A DNA stretch of 64,000 bases from Cercis canadensis. Lineage: Eukaryota > Streptophyta > Magnoliopsida > Fabales > Fabaceae. The stretch lies in assembly GCA_003255065.1 (NCBI GenBank), contig QAOA01001798.1:62001-126000 (forward strand), given 5' to 3'. The notes beneath the pieces were generated by a model that saw nothing but the letters and a program-made list of their open reading frames with translations, was not told the DNA's origin and did not search any database. Below, piece by piece: positions 1 to 12,100 of the stretch. The position numbers and the translations under genes are program-made. The first letter of the stretch is position 1, and each line of letters opens with the position of its first letter.

Positions 1-190
1 GTTTAAGGAGGATATCTCATCCTCTCCTTTCTTTGTATTCCTTCTTTTTCTCTCATGAAACTTTTTCTTCTACTAATAAATAAAAATAATTAAAAAAAAA
101 AAAAAGAATATTTCCGTAACCTTAACTGTTATGTTCTTCATGTAAGATATCACTACATTATGTGTATATGAAAATTTTGGATTGACATAC

Positions 191-3100
191 CACACAAACT
201 GCACGTGAGAAGTGCTCAAAGGAGGCATGGAATGGGCAACATTAACAGCAGCTGTTTCCAAAACTTCACGATGCCAATGGTCTGCTTTGGTGCTTTGTTT
301 ACAAGTGGAGTCTTCTCCTGCCTTCCTCTTCATAATCTCATATCTTGCTTTTTCTAGTAGCATGGCCAACATCGCTGCATGGTCAGCATCCAGCAACCCA
401 GGTGAGCCTCCAGAATACTTTCGGCTAATTGCATAATCGACAATAAAAGACCACTGTTCTGGGAAAAACTCATCATCCAACAGCAACAGCAACAAATCCA
501 GTCGAGCATTGGTTGAGCAATTCTTTTCCTGCAAACACCAAGGAACAAATATCTCCTTGAAGATTTGCAAAAAGTGCTCAGCTGCCAATTCTTTATCCAT
601 ATCATATGAAAGCTGACTACAAGAATGCCCTCTGTTTTGAATAAAAACTTCTTTAACCAAATTCTGTGGTCCAAATATTGAAACAGCAACTAACAGAAGT
701 CTGACAGCATCTGGTGAATCCTGTAATCAATAAAACAGTGCGTGAGTCAGGAAAGACATACAGAAGATACTTCATTTTGAGCTTATCACATTCCAATCTA
801 GTGAATCTCACAAAATCAATAGCTTATACATCCTTAGCCCTATTTATTATATGATAATACAATGTAAATTCCTCAATTCTTCTGACTTCAACCTTCAACT
901 TCATTGATCTCAGACATCCTTAATCAACCCTTCTTTTTTTCTTTTTTGGGATAAAAGAAGAATTCTATTGTATCAAGAAAGGAAAAGTACAAAATGAAAA
1001 GAGGATAAGCTATCCTCTAGGAGAGAAACACATAAAAAGACAGCAGCAAGAAGAGAAAATCAATGTAGAAGGGCTCTCCAGTCTCATGCCATGTCCATCA
1101 AAGAAATACCCTAAAGAGACTATGAGCTGTGCACCAAACAGAAGCCAAGAAAAGTATAGCTTCAAATCCAATACAGATCCCTTCAAAATAGGAGGATTTC
1201 TTTCCAACCAAATACACCAAATAACTGCATAAATAGCAAAATGCCATAGGGTTTTACCCTCCTTGCTTCTCCGAAGACCTCTAAAACTAATCAGCAAGAA
1301 CTCCTTCAAATTAGAGGGACACACCCAACACTCTCCAAAAATGACAAACAAAGTACTCCAAATAGAACTGGCTGCTGAACAATCTTAACCAACCCTTTAT
1401 TTGTTGCAGCCCCACATCAAACATAGGGTACAAGTCTAGTCTCTCAGTTATTTTCCATTCTTTCATGTTATGCGGAGCCGTATTAGCATTTCCTTGCATG
1501 AATAATCTCACAGTACAAAGAGAAACAAAAAGAAAGAAAAAAGAAGAACTTACAATATGACATAACATCCCCATATACTGGTATCTGCATGCCAACATGA
1601 TTTTGCGACCACGATATAGGTTGCATTATCACTCACATTTTTTTATGGTGTCACTTTTGTAACTATAGCACCTTACCATCCATATTTAATCAATTTTGAC
1701 TCTCCAAAATGCCCAAATTATTAGGACGAGGGTATTTCTAAAGAGTGTGCAACAACAACAAAGTCCATTGAACCAAAATAGGCTAAGCTTTAAAAGTGAC
1801 TACTGATGTGCACAATTGAATAATAAATAAGTAAATCAGATTAATTTAATTTGGTATGGACAGGCACACTATTGTGACAGATGAACACAATCTGATGGAA
1901 TACTCTGCAATATGGATGTGAAATCTAGTTTTTTGTATGTATAGAACAAATTATTGAAACTGTTCGAACATTGGTGAACCCAAAAATAAAAACCACATTT
2001 GAGTAAGTTACAAACTAGTTTAGATCGGAATAACGTGTCAAACAAGTTGGAGAAATAATTAACTTACAGAAGATGTTATTAATGGGAAAGACTTCGCCAG
2101 CATTGGTCCCACAAGATAGACCAAAGGCCAAGTTTCACCTTTCAGTACTGCATGTTGCTCCAGCAGTAACATGAACAAAATTATTTGTTCAATACTCTCT
2201 GTATTACCTTCTTTTTGAAGAATCCCTGTGCAATTCTCCTCAAATTCCACATTGAAAGAAGATAGAAGATTATGATCCAATATATAAATGCCTAAAAGAA
2301 TTTCAACAATACATTTCCCCAACTCTCGTAAATAGGGCTTCGGATATTTTGTAATCAGCATATCCACTGCCTTCTTGTTATGAGGAATACTGTCCTCAAT
2401 TGAATCTTCTGATTTTCCAGAGGAGACTCTGTCATGACCTTTTGAGCAGCCAGATATAAGGTAATCCTCCCATAAAAGCTTCACAAGGACATTTTCAACA
2501 AGAGTGACTCGGAAATGATTGATTGCATCAACTCCATCATTATATCTGATACAAAGGGGAAACAATTTGATTACAGCAATAAAATGAATAATGTTAATAT
2601 ATTTCAGAGGGGAGGGGGGCAGAGAAACAAACACAAAGCCACTTAATCTTGCAAGTGCAAACAGCCACACTTACTTTAAAAAAAAAAAAAAGAAGAATAT
2701 GCACCTTGAAGCTTTGTGCAATGACCAAAGGAAACATTCTCTGAATGCCTGGAAATAGGCTAGTCTGTCTACAGGTTGGGATGGGTTCCTTCCCGCCCAC
2801 AAGTTCTTGAAAAAATCAAGCAAAAACGTATCCCCTCCTACGGCTTTAGGAGGCACAATGTCTAAGAATAGAACCAAAGCTGGATATGAGACCTGCTGGG
2901 AACCAAAGCACCCATTCCTAAGAAAATTCCAAAAAGGACTCAGTACAGTTTTCTGAACATTCAAGGAAGTCCAACCATCCGGGAATCTTTTAGAGAAAAG
3001 TAATATTGCATCCCACAGTGCAGGATGACAAGTGGGATCCTTCTCATGGAATGCACCAAGAATTGCACCAGCAAGAGTTTTAATATTTCCTTCATTAAAA

Positions 3101-6100
3101 ACCTGGGGCGTATTTTTAATCAAGCTCTTCAATACATTATAAGTAGCAGATCGGATAGCAGGGCTCTGGGACTTCAAAAAGTCCATAAAGTATTTATGAT
3201 ATGTTAACAACTTTTCAGCAAAGGAAACAGCAGCCACCCTTGCCTTTGAAGCATGTTTAGGCTCAGTAGTTACGTTTTCAAATCCAGGCCGTTCTTGCTG
3301 CATGCATATTAAAACATCAAGAAGTGTGGCCAATGCTAACAATGATGATGATATCACCTGTAAATAAAAATGAAAAAAAAAAAGTACAATAAACTATCAG
3401 AAGTAAGAATATATGAACCCTAAAAAAAATGTCAACACCAAAAATAAATCAAATACTTAAATCTTTATATTCTATCCCTAAAGGGAACCACCATATGAAC
3501 AGCAAGGAATGGAAAAAAAACATGATCACTGTTAGAATATTAGCTGTAAATAGAGTTATTATAGCATATATTTAGGCTTGTAATTAGCTTATGATTAGGC
3601 CCATTATTGCTGTACAGTTAGTATAAATAATAGCAGTGAGGAGCTAGTCTCACTACCTTTTCCACTATTCTCACAATTACTAATAAACGCACCAACCTAA
3701 TAGAATTCATCCAGCCAGAATTAAGGCAGGTGAAGGCAGAAAGTAGTTTCTTATTATAATTATTTTTCCTAGGCTTTCCTCAGTCAAGAAAAAGTGGAGG
3801 AAAGGTCTCAGTATACAGCAATTAATACAAATCCCAGCCCGATTTATGAACTATGAAATTAAAATTTATTAGGTCTGAGGACTACAAAATAAAAGAATAG
3901 AGAACAACCTGATCACTAAATCAGTAATTAATGCTATAAAAACATAAGGAAATCCAGAGCCTGCGGGAATTCAATGCAAAAGAAAACCAAAAAATAAAAT
4001 AATTCCCAACCAACCCCTCTTTCAGTCACTCTTTTTCTCCTTCCTATGGGCATCAGAATCTTGACATACTTAAGAAAAAGGTAAAAGCAAAAACTTCAAT
4101 AGCTCTGTGCATAAGATCAGTTTTATCCAGAGTAAACTATATCTACCTCTGTCCAGGTTTCAGAATATCACAAATGCCACTCTCAAAATGGGAAAATTAC
4201 ATCCAACTCCCATATGTTAACTTGTCATAAACTGTGTTTACTACTGTTAATTCTGGTAAAACTGTATGTATTTCATTCATAGGACCATCATATATATACA
4301 TAGGCTAGCCCCTATAATCAAGCTATCTAATTCCTATAATTACGCTTCCTATAATTAAGCTATATTACCATATTTACATCCTGTAACAGCTATCTAGAAT
4401 CTTTCCATATTTACATTCTATAACAACTACTATGCCTAAATTATGTTTTTCCTCTCATGTCCAATGATGGTTCTGCGGCCGTAAGCTCCTGATATGTATA
4501 ATTCACCTTTTTTTTTAATACTTTAATACAACAAAAAAACAATATGGGGGCATGTGGTTGTGTTTATTAATGGTGAATTCATGGAACAATATCCATGATT
4601 TTATGTATTCTGTTCAGTTTCTTACTGTTTTCCCATCATATCATATGGGAGAACATGTTATGTCAAAATGTAAAATAAGCGAGGTCCATGTAATTTACCC
4701 CTTTTTGAGGGAGGTAGATGTAATTTACTCTTTTATTACTCTATCTAGTAAAACCATGCAGCAAAGTAGAAATACAAACTTAAAGTGAAGAATTCTGTCA
4801 TCATTTCAAAATGTTGGAATCCCGGAAATTATGGGATTGAATCAGGATTGACAATCAAGGAGAATGATTGACTTTCCATATATAGCTCATTTAATAGGAT
4901 AGCTGTAAATCCCTTAGATTAAGCTGTATTTATTTGTAATTTCCTAGATTAGGCTATTTCTGANCCAAAAGAAGACTTCCATCTATCACAGCTTATCATA
5001 CAGAAAATATTCTTCAGTCAACTGAAAATAAGAGAACCAGAGGAAATCAGACTTCAATTTAGACGTTTATTAAATTGATTCTCACTTAAGTTTCCAAAAA
5101 ACTAAAGAATGTAATTCTCACTAAATACCTGCCGGTACATCTCTTCCAATTCATCCAAAGCTGCAGTCTTGTCAGACAAATTTTGCGGTGTGAGCTTTAG
5201 GTTTTCTTCCAGATACATTAATATCTCTGTTGTACTTAAAATTAAAGCTTCTAATCTCTTTTCCTGTGCTGGAAAAGCTGCCTGTTACCCACAATTGAAC
5301 AAATTATTAAAACAGAAGTTGCATACTGCACAAATTTGGCAAGAAAGGTATGCAAGGACAAGACATAAAAATTGTCATTACAGGAGGATGTACCTAAGTG
5401 GTCCAGGCACAATAAGAGACTACATGTTAAAATATCCAACCTCTGTTTGGACATGTTCACAAAGCAACCATTGCAAGCATTCCCTCACAAATGCACATTT
5501 TACAGATCCTTTGAGAATAAATACTACATATTCAGTTTAATTACATCAATGTATTGTTGCATCTTTTACCTTTTTCAGATAATAGAAATCTTTTATATAG
5601 ACAGCCTGACAGGTACTATAACAGTAACGTGTTAGAATAAAATGACTGGTGCGTGTTTGGGTACCAGCCCAAACTGAGTTTCAACACCGAAAACTGAGTT
5701 TGTCCTTTCAAATATGTAGGAAATTAATTTCACAAATGTTACATCCCCAATTCTCATTGTGCCATCTCCTAAATATAAAAATTCTCTTACAAGCTTCAGA
5801 CTTTGTCATTTCCTTTTTAACAGCATACATTTAGATCTAGATAGGGGAAAAAAATTTAAGACTTAACCAGAAAAAAGAATTTTGGGGAGGCAGAAGAATA
5901 TTGCCCATGATACTTAGAACCATTCCTTTTTTTTTTTTTTTCCTTTTAATTGGCTTCCGTCCTCTTTTAATCCAGAATATCCATCAATTAATGTCAAAAT
6001 GCATGATTATTGATTTATTTTCTTGGGAAATGTAAAAGATATTTTTCTATACAAAAGCAATCTGCAGACAGTTCACTATTATCCTGATCGGACAAAGATA

Positions 6101-9100
6101 AACAGTCTCAGTAAGGACTTTAGTGAAAGTCATGCTTGATTGCAGATTAGACCAGTATTATGCCTAAAATGTCACATGGCAACCTATCCCAATAGACAAA
6201 CTGCAGCCCTTGTAAGTTATTTCCAACAACAGTTACTGATATAGTATTCATAATCTTTTTATACATTGATAAAAAGCCTTCACAAAGCCCATTAAAAGCC
6301 AGGATAAGACAATGCAATCCAGAATATCTTTTGATAAATTTTAAAAAATTTACATCTGTGATCAGTGGCATTCTTATTTCTCTAAACAAATTCAAACACC
6401 AAAGACTCTAAGGATCTGCTACAAAGCCAGGCATCACACCAGTACAATACTTGAAGAACTATGAATCGATCTATCAACTGGGGAAATCTCAACAAGTAAA
6501 CTATAATACCTATCGTTAGGAACTAATTACGTCATAAAATTCTCCTTAAAGGCTCTCTAAATTATTCCATAATAAGACCCATTCCACATTAAACTAAGGT
6601 GGCTACTTATAAATATTAAACAATGATGAGCCATGGGTCTCCTCCACAGGATATCAAAATAAACATCAAGACAAATCAATTTTTGTCACTAAACCAAAAT
6701 GAAAACCTACGCATGAAGAAAGCATCAATAGTTTCACACCCAGTTTAAGCTAACATTCCCACTTCTAAAGATGATACCATTTAAAACACATGTAAGATAA
6801 AAACTCATGTAGCAAACCTGTAAAGACCTTTTTGCAGCCTGAGAAACTTCAGAAACTGGATCAAATTGAGAAAACCACCATGGTCCCATCAAAGTCTTCA
6901 GGTGTGGAGCTAAGTCTCTCCTGCAAGGGAGTATGCGAGTCAAAATAAGTAATCCAGACACACAAAGGCAAAATAGAGTTCCAAGATTTTAAGTAGGAAA
7001 CTTGCAAATACTCTTTGTTCCAGGTTCTTAATGAAATCATGCCATACGTTGAGGGAGGAATGCAGGAGTGGTACTGGTGGGGGAGAAAATGAAAGAGGAA
7101 AGAATTTATGTGTGAAAGAAAAACAATTTTCACAAATTGGTTGCTAAGGAGAAAATAGAGGGAACAAAGAACAAAAAAGTTTAACATGGTGGGGTGGGCC
7201 CCATCAAAGTTTTCTCTCCAAAGACAAAGAGAAAATGACCAACAAGTTTTGTAACAACTCCAAAATAACCACTTTTTTAAACATCACAATTACAACCATT
7301 CTATTTCTTCTTCAAGCCAGAATTCTATTTCGTCATTTTCCCCACCTTTCGCTATTTTCTATCCCTTCATTTTGACCTTATCCAGACAAAGAAAAATTAT
7401 ATTCCTCTCATTTTCTATCCTCCATTTTCTTTTTCCTATTTCTCCATTTTCTCCTCCTATCCAAACAAAGCATATAGTTTTTTCTAGTTCCAGGATGCCT
7501 ATCCATAAGCAATTGATACGCTAAATTGGACAAATGAAATGGTTCCCACAAAAGTTAAAACTGGTATTATGGAAAGCATATATCAGCAAATGAAGCAATG
7601 CATTTTCCTGATAGACTCCCAAGTGTCCAAATATCTACAGCTTAGATTATACAGAAGCAAAAGCAAGAAGCATGCATAAATTCCAGTCAGTGCAGTTCAA
7701 ACCCGATAGAAGTAACAATATTTGTCATGGTATCGTGAGTGGCACGCCGAACTTCCCTATTGTAGTCCAGCAATAGCCTCTTATATTCAAATGCCTACAC
7801 AAGAAAGATTGACACAGTCAAGTAGATTAAAATAAGTATCAATCAAGCTTGACACAACCACTGTAAGGTACCTATAAAAATTTGATTAAATCAAAATAGA
7901 GTCATATTAAAGTCACTAGATAGTAATATCATATGATCACTATTGACAAATGGAAGTCCAACATCCACTGCAATTATCTATGTATATACTGAAACTAGAA
8001 ACTTAGTATTGTTTCAGAAAACATCTATTAGTCGGCATACAGAATTCACATACCGGATAATACAGCAACAACACAATGGTGAATTAACAGAGTACAGTTT
8101 CACCTCAAGCCGCAGGCCATAGCACATCAAATAAAAGAATAGCAACCAAAGAGATCCAGACAACTGCTAGAGCTACCAGCTCCAAGCGTGCATCCAAGTT
8201 AAGAAAATATTTTAATCCAGGAAGTTCATTTTTTTCTGTAGAATTTTAATCTAGTAGCCTTTACACCTGATGGTCCACTCTCTGAAGCACCAGCATCCTT
8301 CCCCCCTTCTCTGTTAACAAGCAGAGGTCCAATTCCTATATAGCTAAAGTGTGAAGTTTCTTTGAAATTCCTATGGACAAGGAAAACAAAGATGGGAGAG
8401 CGGGGGAGAGAAAGAAAAAAGAAGGATCTTATATATCACATGTCTCTAATCCAAAACCCCATTCAGTATCATTTTCTACACCTGTCAATTCTTATTTCCC
8501 CCATGTGCTTTGTGATACAAATAAAAAACTTAGCCACAAATGACACAGTTGCTTCATATATCTACAGGATGCTTTTGGAGTAGCTGCCTACATGGGAGGG
8601 ATGTATCTGAGCTATTTTGGTTTATCCCAACATCAGTTTTGGGTTGAAGGAGGAGGACAGGGACACTGTTGTAAGACTTGATACACTTACACTATTAGAT
8701 AACTTGGGCAATATTTCTGTCATCCAAACATTGAAGCATGAGATATTAATATTATTATGTTGATCATGTGTGCCAAAATTCAAATAAATCAGACATTCAT
8801 AAGCATCTAAGCATATAGTTAGCATTTACTTATATAAATTATGTAAAATTCTGAGAATAATTTCTCTCTTACTACTATTGACAACCAGACTTTAAATATA
8901 TAGGAATTGATGACAGCAATCAATTCCTAATTATAAGCAATAGCCTAATCTAAGGGATTCTATTTACATTAATTATCCCTAGTCAGCTATCCTAATAAAT
9001 ACAATTAACTACAGCTGATTAAATACAATAACTCCAGCTGATTGAATTCAATCAGCTATCCCTTAATTTCCTCCCTTAATATCCGGGATTTCCAACACTC

Positions 9101-12100
9101 CCCCTCAAGCTGAGGCATAGATATTGATCATGCCCAGCTTGCTTGTTAATTCTTCAACCCGTGGTCTAGGAAGGCTCTTGGTAAGAAGATCTGCTACCTG
9201 CTGCTTTGTGGGCAGATATCTTAGACTAATAAGCCCATTATCAACCTTTTCTTTAATGAAGTGTCTGTCAATCTCTACATGCTTAGTTCTGTCATGATGG
9301 ACTAGATTGTGGGCTATATTGACTGCTGCTTGGTTGTCACAATATAAGGTTATGGGTAGAGGTGTAGGCACCCGAAGTTCCTTTAGTATTCTTTTTAGCC
9401 AAATACCCTCGCAAACCCCATGTGCTAAGGCCCAAAATTCTGCCTCTGCAGTACTTCTGGCTACAACAGCCTGCTTTTTACTTCTCCATGTCACTAGATT
9501 TCCCCACACATAAGTGCAATAACCTGAAGTGGAGCGCCTATCAGTTACTAACCCTGCCCAATCTGCATCAGTGAATATTTCAACATGTTTCTGCCTTCCT
9601 TTTCTAAAATACAGTCCCTTTCCTGGAGTGCTCTTTAAGTACCTCAAAATTCTGTACACTGCATCCATGTGGCCTTCCTTAGGAGAATGCATGAATTGGC
9701 TCACCACACTTACTGCAAATGCAATGTCAGGCCGTGTGTGTGCAAGGTATATGAGTTTTCCCACAAGCCGTTGATACCTCCCTTTATCAGCATCTTTGCC
9801 ATCCTCTTCTCCCCCTAACTTCTTATTAGGTTCCATAGGGGTGTCAGCTGGTTTACAGCCCATCATTCCAGTTTCTTGCAATAAATCCAGCACATATTTT
9901 CGCTGTGAGATTGAAATGCCAGTATGGTTCCTTGCTACCTCCATCCCTAGGAAGTATTTTAGAGGTCCTAGGTCTTTAAGCTCAAATATCTTGCTGAGAT
10001 AAGTCTTTAATGAACTGATTTCAGCTAGATCATTCCCTGTTATAATCATATCATCCACATACACAATAAGGATAGTAATCTTACCTCCTAATGAGTGCTT
10101 AAAGAACATGGTGTGATCGGTTTGAGCTTGGCAGTACCCTCTATTCTTCACAACCCTCACAAGTTTCTCAAACCATGCTCTTGGGGATTGTTTCAGCCCA
10201 TAAAGAGCCTTTTTTAATCTGCACACCTTCCCTTTTGGTCCCTCAAACCCGGGAGGTATATTCATGTAGACTTCCTCATTCAGCACTCCATTAAGAAAAG
10301 CATTCTTCACATCTAGCTGATGGAGAGGCCAGTCTAAGTTTGCTGCCAATGAAAACAGCACCCTCACTGTGTTGAGTTTTGCTACAGGTGCAAATGTCTC
10401 CTGGTAGTCAATGCCATAGGTTTGAGTGAATCCCCTTGCAACCAGTCTAGCTTTATACCTGTCTATGCTGCCATCACCTTTATATTTAATAGTAAACAGC
10501 CATTTACATCCAACTGTCTTCTTACCAATAGGTAGGTCCCTGAATTCCCAAGTGCCATTTTTCTCAAGTGCCCTCATCTCTTCCAAAACAGCATGCTTCC
10601 ATTCAGGTTTAGTGACTGCTTCATATATGTTTTTAGGAATTGCTGTCTTGGAGAGGTCAGTGGTGAAAGCATGAAAACTAGGAGATAGCTGTTCATATGA
10701 CACAAATTTGGAAATAGGGTGTTTTGTACATGCCCTTACCCCTTTTCTGATTGCAATTGGAAAGTCTCCCAAGTTTTGGGGCAATTCGGTCAGCTGCTGC
10801 ATGGCTGGTTGAGTTTCTGTCGGTTGCTGTATGGGGCATTCAGTACTATGAGTGTTATTAGAGCACACTCTAGGTTCAGATGATTGCCCTTGTTGTATGT
10901 CAGATTTGTCAACCTTTGAAGATGTATTTCTCCTGGAATAAACAAGCAATTCTGGAGGGTCTTTAGGGTTTTCTGTTTCTGTGGTGACTGGTTCAGGTTC
11001 AGTCAAGTTGGTTTCGGGGATAGACAAAGGAGTTTCGNCTATTGACAACCAGACTTTACATATATAGGAATTGATGACAGCAATCAATTCCTAATTATAA
11101 GCAATAGCCTAATCTAAGGGATTCTATTTACATTAATTATCCCTAGTCAGCTATCCTAATAAATACAATTAACTACAGCTGATTAAATACAATAACTCCA
11201 GCTGATTGAATTCAATCAGCTATCCCTTAATTTCCTCCCTTAATATCCGGGATTTCCAACAAATTAAAATAAGACTAAGACAGTCCAGTGGCGTACTAAT
11301 TAATTTTAAAACTTTTTGAATCTTTGTAGGCATGATGTACATAATGTGGGCTTTCAATCCAACGGTAGATTTGGTGCAAAGCATTTTCAATAAAAATTTA
11401 TTCAGTGGTGTAAGATTGACATATATATATATAAAGCCTACATACATGTTTATCTTGGTCAGTCTCCATGTTTAGAAAGGGATTGCCATTGGATACTCTA
11501 CTCTAAGTTGTTAAATCCTTGTCCTCTCTATTTTTAATTTCACCTATTTAATAACCCTAAATATCTCATTGGCAAAAGTACATGGTTGACATCTTGCATA
11601 TACTTTATTATCCTCACCTTTTTTTTCCCATTTCCACTTCCATAATGGCTTCCTCAAATAAAATCTGGCATCTTAATGAATCATCATTAAACAAGAAACT
11701 TGTGCCATATTAGGATGCAAAACCATAATTCATTCAAAAAAGGAAAAAATAAAGAAACATAATCAAATAGGGCACGTTTATTCACAAAAAACAGGGGAAT
11801 AATATTTCTTTTTCTTTTATAATACAAACTTTTTTAAGAAAAATAGCAACCCTATTTATTCCCTTTTGAACTCATAGGTGTTCATCATTATATGGATAAG
11901 AGGCTTAATAAAGGGGAAACAAAGATCAACAATTAATATCAATATAAAAATAAAGATGTATAAAAGTCCATACCCATTGGGGAACAATTAGAACAATGTC
12001 CTTCGCAGATTTTTCCTTAAGCAGCACAGATAGAGATGCCAATGCTTTAAGCTGTTAAAGAAGCATAAAAAGAAAAAGCCGATGAGATAATACCACATAT

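Larger units (their letters stand above)
8879..11261 (-). mobile_element. Ty1/copia LTR retrotransposon, internally incomplete
   Basis: Two 219-bp LTRs (8879-9097 and 11043-11261) both begin TGACAACCAG and end TTTCCAACA on the plus strand; I see one mismatch between them. The element reads on the minus strand: 5' LTR at 11043-11261 and 3' LTR at 8879-9097, preceded by a GAGGGGGAG polypurine tract. Only the 3' half of pol is present (9105-11036). The gag, protease and integrase region and the primer-binding site are missing at the N at 11038. I found no matching 5-bp target duplication (flanks ACTAT and AATTA). The element sits in listerin intron 4 in the gene's orientation. Confidence 0.9.

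Noticed and set aside
212-436. Plus-strand open frame over the last listerin exon in the window
   Set aside because: It is antisense to a well-supported exon (720-191) and has no family resemblance.
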